Source of the DNA: CAWFFV01 sp963814985
GTDB lineage: Bacteria; Chloroflexota; Ktedonobacteria; Ktedonobacterales; Ktedonobacteraceae
Length of the DNA: 64,000 nt
Direction: 5' to 3'
NCBI GenBank assembly: GCA_963814985.1
Contig: CAWFFV010000034.1
Span: forward strand, 186,001-250,000
Shown here: positions 35,198-45,188 of the stretch, piece by piece
How the letters are laid out: each line of letters begins with the position of its first letter
Position numbering within the stretch: position 1 is the first letter of the stretch
The notes under the pieces: generated by a model
Seen by the model: only the letters and a program-made list of their open reading frames with translations
Databases searched by the model: none
What the model was told of the DNA's origin: nothing
Position numbers and translations under genes: made by a program

Positions 35198-38100
35198 ATG
35201 AAAGAAATCACTACGAATAGCCAGCCAATGATACGAGCTTATCTGTTTGGGCAGTATCGTCTGGTACGTGGAAGAGGGAACACCTGGCAAGCGGTGAATG
35301 ATCCTGTCTGGCAACAACGACGTGTGCGTAATTTATTGGGGTGTCTGCTGAGTAGTCCTGGTCGAATGCTGGGACGTGAGCAGGTGATGGAGACATTATG
35401 GCCTGATCTGGATATTGATACCGCAGCCAATCGCTTAAATAGCGCTGTCCATAGATTGCGTCAGGTGACTTGAGCCTGCATTAGCACGCCCGGCAGCTTC
35501 GCGCCTGTTACGTCTGGAACATGATGTCTTTATCCTGGCTGATCAGAAACGTCTCTGGGTCGATGCAGATGCCTTCGAGACTCTCTGTGCATGATGCTCA
35601 TCGCACGTCTGATCCACTCCAATCTGAGCGTCTGCTCGAAGAAGCCGCCACGCTCTATGCGGGTGAATTTTTGCCGGAAGAGCGTACTTTATCCTGGACT
35701 ACTAACTCGTCGTGAGACGCTTAAGCGGGCATGGATGGGTCTGCTGACTTCGAATTAGCGGACCTTCATATGGCACGAGATATTCTGACCAGTGCAATGG
35801 ATATCCTGGAGCGTCTTCTTCCGTTGATCCGACCAACGAAGCGGCAGTGCGCCGTCTCATGATTTTGCTTACCAGACTGGATCGACGAGCTGAAGCATTG
35901 CGTTCCTACCACCATCTTACGGCTCTTCTCCAAAAGCAGGATGCTGCAGAACCTTTGCCCGAAACTCTGTGAGCTTTATGAAACATTGCGTCGGAGAAAT
36001 CTACCTGTTACATTTCCTTCACGAGTCACTCGCCCTGCAGTTCTGTCGCAGACTCCTCCAGAAAGATATTCCATTGCGTCCAATTCTTCACATTGGGCGT
36101 AGTAACCAGAGCCGATTGATTGGGCGTGATCAAGAGTGTGAGACCATGCAACAGATCATGCAGGCTCTCCAACAAGGGCCGAATTCTCAGGATCAGGGCA
36201 AAAATAGACGATACGAGCAACAGATGAGCACACCACATCTCTTACTCCTGGTGGGCGACGCTGGTATCGGAAAAACACGACTTGCTGAGGAGTTAAGCCG
36301 TCAGGCAAACGAGCAAGGATGGTCCGTGATCTGGAGTCGCGTTTATGAGCAAGAAGGCACACTACCTTACCGTCCCTGGATTGAAATATTGCGAAAAATG
36401 ATATCAAACGGTCATTTGCCGTTGAAAAGCGGTAATGGTAATAATATTATACCATCTCATATATATACTCTCTTGCCTGAACTACAGAATATGGTCCCCG
36501 TCTCTTCTCAAGCGTTATCACCTGAACAAGAGCAGTTACATTTGCGCGAGGCAATGCTCAAATGTCTTATAACGATGAGCACAAAAATCCCACTGCTGAT
36601 GGTCTTTGATGATCTTCAATGGGCTGATAGTAGCAGTGTTGAGTTGCTTGCTTATCTTGTCCGTCGCTTACGCGGTCAATCTGTCCTCCTATTAGGAACT
36701 TGTCGTGATACAGAACTTGCTATACACTTTCGTTCTCTGGTGGCTGACCTGCAACATGAACGGGTAGCCCTTACTTTGCCCCTCCAGCCGCTCACTATGG
36801 CACAGATTGGAGCTTCTGGTGGCACATCTGCCGGAGACAATTGTGCAGCGTATTCAGATGCAATCTGCTGGCAATCCCTTTTTTGCGGAAGAGCTGGCAC
36901 ATTCAGTGAGCACTCAAGAGGAAACCGCTCGTACAGTTCATGGCCGTCCTGTCAACCCCTTGCCGGAAACGATTGCGGCAGCCATTGATCGCCGTATTGG
37001 TAAGCTTAGTTGGGTATGTCAGCAGTTATTGAGCAAAGCGGTAGTGCTAGGAGTATCTTTCGAGTTCAATCAGTTACGCTTGATGAATATTGGCACCAGT
37101 GAAGACACATTGCTTGATTTACTTGAGGAGGCACTTGCAACAGGAGTACTCATTGAAGAGGGAACAGGGGCGCATATTACCTATGACTTTTGGCATCCCC
37201 TGATTGTGAGCCATCTCTACGAGCGCCTATCTGCTGCCAGACGTGCTTATCTGCATCGACAGGCGGCAGAGGCTCTACGACAGATCTATCAGGGGCATGA
37301 GGAAGAAGGGGCAGCCACGATTACCCATCATCTGCTTAAAGGGGGAGGGGCATCGGTACAGACTGCCCATTTTGCTCAACTTGCAGGTGATCATGACTAT
37401 GCACTTTCCGCTTATTCAGGGGCACAACGCCACTACCAATTAGCAATTGCCCAGATGGAAGAGATGCCTGAGCAATTATTAATGTCTGCGCAAGAAGAAC
37501 GATTACGCCTGGCCTATTTACTTGAACGAGTAGGCGCATGTATGACGGTTCAAGGCGATTACGAACAGGCACTTCATCTCTATGAGCGTGTTTTAACGTT
37601 GCGTAGCTACCAGCGTCAGTATGTATCACAGGCTTCATATCAGCAAGAAGCTCAGGTTCAAGCACTCCTCTGGTATCTGATTGGTCGCTTATGGAATTTC
37701 ACTGCCAGCTATGCCAGGGTCCAGGAGTGCTATGAGCGTGGTGTGACCATCTTGCTTGATGCTGGGATTACCTCCGGGCCAGTGATGGCCTGTTTGTACT
37801 TGCAACACAGCAACCAATACTTTATAGAAGGAAACTATGATGAGGCCCGCCGCATTGTGAATGAAGCCTTACAAATGTCTGAAAAAGCGTTGCAACAAAA
37901 AGCTGATCTGATAGATGACCCATCACTTTCGGTAGATATACGACGAACTATAGAAGGCAATCCACTTGAAGTTGGGCGTGCCCACGAGTTACTTGGTATA
38001 ATTGCAGCACAGGCTGGTCAATTCTCGGAAGGGCTGCCTCATATTCATATGGCCCTGGAGATCTTCGAGCAGCATGATTTTGTGCGACCAATGGCGAGTG

Positions 38101-39044
38101 TTTCGTCTAATCTCGGAGTAATGTATATAACAAAAGCAGAGTATGCGCCAGCGAGAGCGTGTTTTACTCGTGCACTTGAACTCGCTGAACGGGTTGGAGA
38201 TGTACGTATGATGTCTATTGTCTCCAGAAATTTGGGGGAAGTGGCCTTTTTAGTTGGAGATCTGGCAGAAGCTACAGAGTATAACCAGCACAGTGTCGTC
38301 CTGCTGGAGCGCCTTAATGCGCGTGATCAACTGATTTGGAGCTATCTTGCTCTTGCTTTATCCTTGCATGATCAAGGGAAACTGCAAGCGTCATGGAAAA
38401 CGGCATTGCGTGCACTCTGGCTGAGTCGTATCATTAAGAGCGCTCCTGCTATTGGTGCTTGCCTGGTGGTGCTGGCAGCGGTGCGTCTCACAGGTCTCGA
38501 ACTTGAGCAAAGAGAAGGGCGTGGTATTGAGCGGATCACCCTCAAGCGTCTCCAACGTACAGAAGCAACGTTGCAACGGGCACTGTCCATTGATGGGTTA
38601 ACTGGAGACGACGTGATAACTGGTCGTGTGGTACTGGCAAGGGTATTACTCATGTATGGTAAACTAGATGAGGCACAACAAAGCGTCTTGCGCATGCTTG
38701 AAGAGATGTTTCTGCAACAAAACAATCACATGCTGACCCATGTACAACGGCTACTCGGATGTATCCTTGTTGCTCAGGGAAGAGAAGAGGAGGCAGAGGT
38801 ATATTTTCAGCAGGCTTTGCAGACCGCCCGTGAATATACTATGCGTCTGGAGTATGCTCGTGCTTTATATCATTATGGAAATGCTTTATTGAAAAGAAGC
38901 GTTCCAAGAGATGTTACTTACCGGCAAGGAATGCGTTACTTACAAGAGGCCCACGATATTTTTGTTGCTTGTGATGCCGTCATCGATCTTGAAAAGGTGA
39001 GACAAACACTGGAACCGATGGATTTTGACAACCAGGCACGGTAG
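35198..39044 (+). pseudogene. BTAD/SARP-type regulator with AAA ATPase and TPR domains, about eight frameshifts in the 5' third
   Basis: ATG 35198 follows AAGGAG. The opening (LGREQVMETLWPDLD...AANRLNSAVHRLR) is an OmpR-like DNA-binding domain of SARP/BTAD regulators. A BTAD follows in pieces across three frames, with breaks near 35470, 35590, 35703, 35750, 35820, 35967 and 36105. The AAA module has Walker A GDAGIGKT and Walker B MVFDDLQWAD; another break lies near 36805. From 36807 to 39044 a 740-residue helical TPR-rich sensor region is uninterrupted. The architecture is that of LuxR/MalT/AfsR-type large regulators. Divergent to pullulanase, it is the natural candidate for its control. Confidence 0.8.
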
Positions 39045-39246
39045 AGAGAGCGTCGTAACCTCCGATACATTGAAACATTCGTATGTGAGAATGGAACGAA
39101 GAGAGGGCAGAGGATCACATTTGATTGTCTCATAATCAGGTATGGGTCTACAGTTTGGTTGATTCATCAGGCCTGGGACCTTTACAGTTTGAAAGCAGCC
39201 AGGTAAGTGATCTTGAGAAGGTGAGGAAGTATTTTTCTTACCCTTA

Positions 39247-39276
39247 TTGACATGAACATTTGTTCTAGTGTACTAT
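39247..39276 (+). promoter_or_regulatory. Promoter with LexA-like box in the spacer
   Basis: TTGACA (39247-39252) and TACTAT (39271-39276) are separated by 18 bases. Inside the spacer is GAACATTTGTTC (39254-39265), which fits the GAAC-N4-GTTC core of Gram-positive and Chloroflexota LexA sites. The gene at 39348 lies 70 bases downstream. The remainder of the 303-base gap shows nothing else. Confidence 0.5.
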
Positions 39277-39347
39277 TGAGATGCGTCGATTAGAAGATCA
39301 ATGCGATAACTCTCAAAAAAAATCCCGAAAGAGAGGATGGTAACAAT

Positions 39348-40145
39348 GTGGATCAGAGTTCTCGGCAATATCCCAACTATACAACAGCAAAATCGGTAAA
39401 CAATCGTGAGTTTTTCGAGGACGAATATGATGATGTCTGGCCTGGACGGATGCCCACGAGTTCACGTCGCTATCACAGTGATGTCAAGACACAGATCGGT
39501 CATGCGCGAGCTGATGTAGCAGGGACTGACACAAGGCCGGTACTACATCCCAGCCAGGTCGTAAAGGTAGCATTCCTCCTCGTCGTACAGCGACCCAGGC
39601 AGCGATGCCAACACGCAGGTCACACGGCGTCGTCCGGGCACAACCGAAGATGTTCTTCCACGTAAGAGTAGTAACTTACCGGTCCTCAGAAGTCGTAGTA
39701 GATTACGTTTTCACTGGCTTGTCTATGTAGGCATAGCAATGCTAGTTATCGTCGTGGGATGGGTAGTATTGAGTGGATCATCAGTTGGTGGCAAGTGACA
39801 CAGGACGATTGGCATTATGGCCGTCCTCGTACCTTTCAAACCGACTTTGTGGTTGGCCACAGTGATTTAAGTGAGAACCCCAGCCATTTTATTGTCATGA
39901 ATTTACGCCGTCACGTGGAAATTATCGAATTTCCTGGTGGTGATTCCACAAAAGCCAGAGTCTTTGTCGGTCCGGTTTTAATTGGGCAGGACCAGGATTT
40001 AGCGCCAGTGACCCTGGATTTTAAGGATGTCAATGGTAATGGTAAACCAGATATGATTGTGAACGTACAGGGGAGCCATTTTATCTTTATTAATGAGAAT
40101 GGTACATTTCGTCCGCTACGTCCTGGCGAAACTGTCCATTTGTAG
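39348..40145 (+). CDS. Single-pass membrane protein with FG-GAP-like outer domain, several frameshifts
   Basis: GTG 39348 follows AGAGAGG. The N-terminal cytoplasmic part is polar and basic. The first frame ends at 39665. Changing frame near 39560 and 39610 gives a basic linker and a membrane helix (VYVGIAMLVIVVGWVVL), and another shift near 39780 joins the open frame that ends at 40145. That last part has WWQVTQDDWHYG and DVNGNGKPDMIV, a calcium-binding FG-GAP/VCBS-like motif. Function is unknown. A LexA-like site upstream hints at damage-linked control. Confidence 0.5.
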
Positions 40146-40244
40146 GTGGAGCAATCTGTGGTATCTTTCTTTTTTGCAAAACCGGACACCCGCAAGGACA
40201 ATACTCTTCTGAATAGGAGACCTGCCCTGCCGGGTGTCTGATAT

Positions 40245-40505
40245 TTACTGTACGACGGTGGTTTCAACCTCCTTAGAGGGATCATGACTCACCTCAGTAT
40301 GTGACTGTATATGCTGAGTGGCTATTATTTGCAGCTTTGGTGGAGGGATAGTCAGGAAATGTCTGGCTGTGGAGTCCTCAAATTCAATCGTATCCTTTGC
40401 TGTTGGGCGTAGGGCTAGCAGTGTAAAAACAATCATCCAGATCAAAAGAAAACTGAGTAATATCCAAAGCAAAAAAAGCGATGTTGTCATAGTAGATATG
40501 TTCAC
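40245..40505 (-). CDS. Small single-pass membrane protein
   Basis: GTG 40505 follows AAAGAGGA; the frame extends to a TTG at 40523. One strong membrane helix (LFLLWILLSFLLIWMIVFTLLAL) occupies residues 10-32, followed by a polar tail. No family is recognised, and the gene is convergent with the FG-GAP gene. Confidence 0.45.
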   Translation of the reverse strand: MNISTMTTSLFLLWILLSFLLIWMIVFTLLALRPTAKDTIEFEDSTARHFLTIPPPKLQIIATQHIQSHTEVSHDPSKEVETTVVQ

Positions 40506-40865
40506 AGGTATATCCTCTTTCAAGCCACAGAGTGCGGCATAAATTACCGTAATGTCTTAAACGAAGTAAATTGGTGATATTAACATTAATGATGGCGTGC
40601 TTCTGGGCATACAAAACTGGCATGCTACAGTGGTAGGAATATTCTCCCAATGAGATGACGATGAAGAAGCGAAGAAAGTTTCTTGTTGGAGTCTCCATAT
40701 CCTCTCTTTTTTTATTTTACACAATAGTCTTGTGTCTCTCCCTAAGAAAGATCGTAATCATTAGGAGGGAATGATGACATCTTGTTGTTTTGGCAAAAAT
40801 CTGTCAAAATAAGCTCAGAGCATTTCGTGGAAATAGATCCATATCGTATGTAAAGGATAAAGAGC
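40506..40865. other. Divergent intergenic region, 360 bases
   Basis: The region separates the small membrane protein (-) from the AI-2E family transporter (+). It is AT-rich. I see no tRNA, repeat family member or convincing promoter pair in it. Confidence 0.4.
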
Positions 40866-42140
40866 ATGGATCATATAAATTTGCAAAGAACCCGCGATGT
40901 ACTTCTTAGCCTCATCTGTATTGGTATTCTTCTTTGGGCAGCGGGTGCAGTTTTAGGTCAGTTTGTCGATGCCATTATCATCTTACTTCTCGCGATGGCT
41001 GTCGCATTTTTGCTTACGCCAGCGGTAAATTTTCTGGAAAAATATCATATACCGCGCTTATTCGCGGCCTTGCTTGTTTATGTCATCATCTTAGCTGCTA
41101 TTGGTGGCCTTGGGTATGGATTGGTCTTTACGTTGATTCAGCAAACGGTTTCCTTCTCAAATACTATCTACAATTTTGCTGTAACCTTACCAGATAAATT
41201 CCAGACCATCATCAATTTCCTGCACCAGCAGGGAGGTATTCCTGATGAAAATATCAAAGCCGTACTTGACCAGATTCAGGGAACAGCTTTTACTTTCGCT
41301 CAGGGAATGGCAACCAATGCGTTCAATTTTTTCTTCATTATAACAAATGCCTTCCTTGATATCCTGTTAGTGGCGGTGCTCAGTTTCTACCTCACCCTTG
41401 ACGGGAAACGTATGCGTGATAGCATCGTGAATTTAGTGAATATTGCGCCAAAGCGTTGGCTGTCCAATATACAACAACAACAGTTTGAGGATGCTCTCAA
41501 TCGCGTGGTTGGCAACTACATTCGCGGACAACTCACTTTAGCTGTCCTTGTTGGGGGACTTACCAGTCTGGTGTGTGTTATAACCGGATTGGGAAATTAT
41601 GCGTTGATTGCAGGCCTATTGGCATTTATCTTTGAGACAATTCCTATGGTAGGACCAGGGCTGGCTTCCATTACTCCCATCTTTCTCTCTTTATTGTTGC
41701 CAAATCCTTTCCCTCGTACATTTGAGGTGATCGTGCTGTTTATCGTGATCCAGGCTCTTGAGAGTAATATCCTGGGACCACGTATTGTTGGGCATGCGGT
41801 GGGCTTGCATCCAGTTGCCACTATTATGGCGTTACTGGTTGGTGCCAAGTTATTTGGTATCCTTGGTGCACTCCTGGCGACCCCGGCTGTTGCTGTGTCC
41901 TGGGTAGTGATTGCCAGCATTTATCGTTCTATTCGTGGTGAAACAGCCGAACAGATGCTTGCCAAGCGACGTGCTATGTGGACTATCCCTCGTCCTCATA
42001 ACCGATTCCTGCGAAGGCACAAACATCATGGTAGTGGACATGCTGTACATACTCAGTTGTCTCCCCCAATAGAGCATAGCAAGCGACATCCGGCTCGACA
42101 GGCAGAGAAGGCCGAACAAACATTGCCGGGTGAAGAATAA
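40866..42140 (+). CDS. AI-2E family transporter (PerM/YdiK-like)
   Basis: The 424-residue protein has seven or eight membrane helices with the family's large loop after helix 3 and the conserved C-terminal FIFETIPMVGPGLASI and GPRIVGHAVGLHPV segments. Members export autoinducer-2 or other small molecules or ions; the true substrate is not predictable. A basic His-rich tail follows the last helix. A near-perfect palindrome lies just past the stop. Confidence 0.85.
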   Translation: MDHINLQRTRDVLLSLICIGILLWAAGAVLGQFVDAIIILLLAMAVAFLLTPAVNFLEKYHIPRLFAALLVYVIILAAIGGLGYGLVFTLIQQTVSFSNTIYNFAVTLPDKFQTIINFLHQQGGIPDENIKAVLDQIQGTAFTFAQGMATNAFNFFFIITNAFLDILLVAVLSFYLTLDGKRMRDSIVNLVNIAPKRWLSNIQQQQFEDALNRVVGNYIRGQLTLAVLVGGLTSLVCVITGLGNYALIAGLLAFIFETIPMVGPGLASITPIFLSLLLPNPFPRTFEVIVLFIVIQALESNILGPRIVGHAVGLHPVATIMALLVGAKLFGILGALLATPAVAVSWVVIASIYRSIRGETAEQMLAKRRAMWTIPRPHNRFLRRHKHHGSGHAVHTQLSPPIEHSKRHPARQAEKAEQTLPGEE

Positions 42141-42154
42141 GAGAGTTTGTTTCG

Positions 42155-42212
42155 CCAGGCCGTTTTGTGTGGGTGGGCAGGGATCCCTGGCCACCCACAC
42201 AAAACGGCCTGG
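42155..42212. terminator. 58-bp palindrome between convergent genes
   Basis: Two 29-base arms meet at GGATCC with a single mismatch (GGG against GGCC near the centre). It lies between the AI-2E gene (+) and the TrkA-like gene (-), so it could terminate both. The minus-strand TrkA frame reads through it, which suggests that gene's real stop is upstream of this hairpin. Confidence 0.6.
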
Positions 42213-42221
42213 GAAAGGGTC

Positions 42222-42884
42222 AACTGATGTCGTACCAAAGGTTCGACGTAACTCTTCTTCGCCATCTTTATTCACCAGGGCGTATATCTCGTCATTCGCC
42301 ATGATCTGGGTTTCCCCTGTGGGGAAGATCGGCTCATCACCACGAATAATCAGGGCCAGGGTGGAACGGCGCGGGAGGTTGATCTGATTCAACATCTTGC
42401 CCGCTACTGATGAGAGGGGTGGTACACTCAGCTCTACGATCTCCAGACCTGCTTTCTGCAAGGTCATGAGGAGAACGAAGTGCGGACCGGGCAACTCAGA
42501 CTCGATCTGGGAGAGGATAGCTTTGGTTGGACTAACCGTGACGTCAATGCCAAGTTTGCTGAATAGCTCTTCGTGTTTCGGGTTGTTCAGGCGGGCAATC
42601 GTGCGGGCAACGTGAAAGCGTTTCTTGGCTACCTGGCAAATCACCAGATTATCCTCATCATCACCTGTGACCGCAATAACCACATCTGCCCGTCTTGCTC
42701 CAGCCTCTTCCAGTGTTCTTGCCTCGCATGCATCACCTTTCAGAACAGATGGTCCCAGTTCCTCGCTCAAATTTAGAGAGCGAACGGGATGTTTTTCCAG
42801 AAGTAGGACTTCGTGACCCTGATTGAGCAAATTTCTTGTGAGGTAGTAACCAACGTCGCCACCACCTCCAATAATAATGTACAT
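42222..42884 (-). CDS. trkA: TrkA/KtrA-type K+ channel regulatory protein (N and C domains); open frame continues to 41850
   Basis: The start MYIIIGGGGDVGYYL is a Rossmann NAD-binding motif (GGGxVG), followed by the RCK dimer region and, from about 140, a TrkA_C domain ending EEELRRTFGTT at about residue 215, the family's usual end. The open frame does not stop there but continues 120 residues through the palindrome and antisense to the transporter gene, to 41850. A stop exists in the next frame within 10 bases, so a one-base indel near 42225 is likely. The listed 3' end is my estimate. It works with a second TrkA_N protein encoded upstream. Confidence 0.78.
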
Positions 42885-42913
42885 GTGAATATCTCTCCTC
42901 TTTCCCTTACTCC

Positions 42914-43040
42914 GTAACTATTCAGGTACCCCTCTTGTGCCGCCTTTGGCGGCCTTTGAAAAAAAGGAGAATTTGCGAGGGCACCTCGTACTCCGGCCAG
43001 GAGACAGGCGTCCCCGGCACCCTCCTTCTGAAAAGTTACG
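42914..43040. repeat. Type B interspersed repeat
   Basis: Ends GTAACTATTCAGG and CTGAAAAGTTACG form loose terminal inverted repeats. Inside are CCGCCTTTGGCGG and a G/C-rich arm with GAGGGCACCTCG. The same order occurs at 53640-53761. It adjoins a type A copy. Confidence 0.6.
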
Positions 43041-43189
43041 TTACTCCTCAGATCTCCTCACCACCGCAAGTGCGCTGGCTCTTGTTTAATGTGGGTTGTG
43101 TCCTCCATGGACGACACAACCCACACATAAACAGTTTGCGAAGCGCCTCAGGCACTGAGAAATCGGAAAAAGAAACCTGAGGAATTACC
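43040..43189. repeat. Type A interspersed repeat
   Basis: It starts GTTACTCCTCAG and ends CCTGAGGAATTACC, with a central palindrome (GGGTTGTGTCCTCC and its complement) and GAAGCGCCTCAGGCACTGAG. Together with the type B copy it fills the 350-base gap between the two TrkA genes. Confidence 0.7.
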
Positions 43190-43234
43190 TGGTTATTTTT
43201 CTTGTCAGGCTTAAATGAACTGTCTATACTATTT

Positions 43235-43633
43235 CTAATCACTCAAGGCTTTGAAGAGTATGTCTGAGCTAATGATCGTAGGGCAGATAGTCTCAAGTCC
43301 AAGGTCTCTATAAGTGCTCTGGCGAAGAGGGTCGTAAATACGGCAGACAACATTTTTGACGTGAAAGATTTCTTTGGCGATCTGGCTTGCCATGATATTG
43401 CGGTTGTCACCGTTGGTTACAGCGGCAAAGGCGTCTGCTGTTTCGATGCCTGCGTGCTTTAACACATCGCCATCTATACCATTACCCAATATTTTCTGCC
43501 CTGTGAATTTGGCATCGAGCCGTTGAAAGGCATCGTTGTTATTATCAATGACTGTGACTACATGGCCGGCTTTATCCATCTGTGTTGCTAATGTGGCACC
43601 AACACGACCACAGCCGAGGATGACAATTTTCAC
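43235..43633 (-). CDS. TrkA_N domain K+ uptake regulatory protein
   Basis: GTG 43633 follows AGGAGG; the frame opens further upstream at 43681. The 132 residues begin VKIVILGCGRVGATLA (NAD-binding GxGxxG) and include the D of VIDNN that contacts the ribose. There is only the N domain, as in half-length TrkA proteins that pair with a full one. It precedes the longer TrkA gene, and the two are separated by repeats. Confidence 0.85.
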   Translation of the reverse strand: MKIVILGCGRVGATLATQMDKAGHVVTVIDNNNDAFQRLDAKFTGQKILGNGIDGDVLKHAGIETADAFAAVTNGDNRNIMASQIAKEIFHVKNVVCRIYDPLRQSTYRDLGLETICPTIISSDILFKALSD

Positions 43634-43713
43634 TGGTAGCCTCCTATCGGTCAAAGGACCGCTTTTTGGGTAGATAACCATTAATTATTATAGCATGTAA
43701 GGAAATTGTCGTA

Positions 43714-43865
43714 GTAACTATTCAGGTCCCCTCGCCACCTGTGGTGGCTCGCTCTTATTTGTATGTGATGTTGTTGTTCGTGGCAGAGGTTGCGCCGCAA
43801 CCTCTGCCATGAGCGACAAAATCACATAACACAGTATCTCTTGCTGAAGCGCCTGGCGTTCTAAG
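43714..43865. repeat. Type A interspersed repeat, degenerate right end
   Basis: It starts GTAACTATTCAGG and holds CGCCACCTGTGGTGGCTCG, a central GGCAGAGGTTGCGCC palindrome and GAAGCGCCTGGCGTTC; the right terminal repeat is lost. It occupies part of the 584-base gap upstream of the short TrkA gene. The remainder (43866-44080) shows nothing I recognise. Confidence 0.65.
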
Positions 43866-44080
43866 TATCTCTTCTTATTTCTCCATCAAAGTAGCTCGTC
43901 GCATCTCCAACGTGAACAAACTCTAATTCATGGATGATTGTACGTTAAATTCGCCAGTTGTCGTCATTATTTTATACCTCCAAGTACATTTCATATTTTA
44001 CAAAGTGATTCATGGACACATCAAAGATGAAAGGGAACCGAAGAGACACTTTTAGCAAAAAGCCCATTCATCATTAAACA

Positions 44081-44115
44081 AGAAATCACCCACAGGAGAA
44101 GTGTGAGTGATTTCT
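44081..44115 (-). terminator. Hairpin downstream of the DUF2690 gene
   Basis: AGAAATCACCCACA at 44081-44094 pairs with TGTGAGTGATTTCT at 44102-44115 with one mismatch. It lies about 100 bases past the stop of the minus-strand gene. It has no strong T tract. Confidence 0.4.
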
Positions 44116-44217
44116 CGCTCAATCCTACATTGAAGCATGCCTCAGAAGAGGTTCATTAAAATGATGAGGTATTCGCAACAATTCCATTATCGTACCAACC
44201 CAGCGCAAAAAAGCTAA

Positions 44218-44684
44218 TTACGAAGGACCGTGACCAACCATTGGAGTATAGCAGCTATGCTGACCAGGCAGAACTGCTCCATTGCCGCCTGTATCATGGC
44301 AGAAAAACGCTGTTCCATCAGTATTCCGATAAATCTCTGCATCCCCGTGTGTCCACTCGGGCATAGCATTATTAAACTGAATAAAGCCCCAGGCCGCATG
44401 GCACGAAAGATTAAACATAAGCTTTACAACGCCTCCACCATCAACTGTGTGGAAGGAGCTTGTCCGTTCGACAACAGCACCGCGACGCATCCAGTAGACA
44501 CCGGACTCAGTCCATCACAGCCGTCATCCGTACAACTAACCGCAGGCACAACTCTTTGCATATTATGCTGAGTGGATTGAGCAACACTTTTCCCCGATAG
44601 CTCATGGGCAGATGCTGAAAGCGGACTCAGCGCAAAAATCCCTAATATGAAGACGATGGCCGAAAGGAACAAACGCTTTTTCAT
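44218..44684 (-). CDS. Secreted DUF2690-family protein, one frameshift
   Basis: ATG 44684 follows AAAGGTG and opens a clear signal peptide ending SASAHE. The mature start CTDDGCDGLSPVSTGC matches the Cys-rich opening of DUF2690. A one-base shift near 44488 leads into VVKLMFNLSCHAAWGFIQF, the family's second conserved block (with C-x-AAW), and on to the stop at 44218. The family is small, extracellular, of unknown function, and common in actinomycetes and Ktedonobacteria. Confidence 0.65.
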
Positions 44685-45188
44685 TGTGACACCTTTCTTA
44701 AATGTAATGTCCACAAAACTATAAGCTGGATTGCTATGAGAACAGCACTCAAGGGAAAGAGGCGGTTGGCAACGTGAGAAATGTCTCTCCATTCCTGAAC
44801 CTCATTAGAATTGTGTAAACCCGCGTACCATTTGTTCTCTATTGCAAACTTGTATATGACCTATCAAACTTTTTTGATGCAATAGAACAACAACGAACTC
44901 TCATATCAATCTGTGTTCAAACATTGCGATAAACGACTGGAACACATGGGAAATATACCTGGGATTTAAGGTGTACAGAAGCGCATTTTAGAAACATTTT
45001 GAAGACATTTTGAAGACATTTTCCCCTTACCGGCTTTTTGTCAGCATTCAGAGCAGCGCCAGGTAAGAGATTGTTGAGGATTTGTGTCTTTGAGGCGAAA
45101 AGGCATCATATATAAGATCGGGCTTATTTGCGTAAGACAAAAGCTGCGCAAATAAGCCTGAATATTTTGACAAACATATAGCTACAAA
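44685..45188. other. Intergenic region, 504 bases, with direct repeats and a terminator hairpin
   Basis: ACATTTTGAAG is repeated in tandem around 44990-45020 with a 12-base period. GGCTTATTTGCG at 45121-45132 pairs exactly with CGCAAATAAGCC at 45147-45158, forming a probable terminator for the minus-strand HTH-WD40 gene. I see no gene in the rest. Confidence 0.5.
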
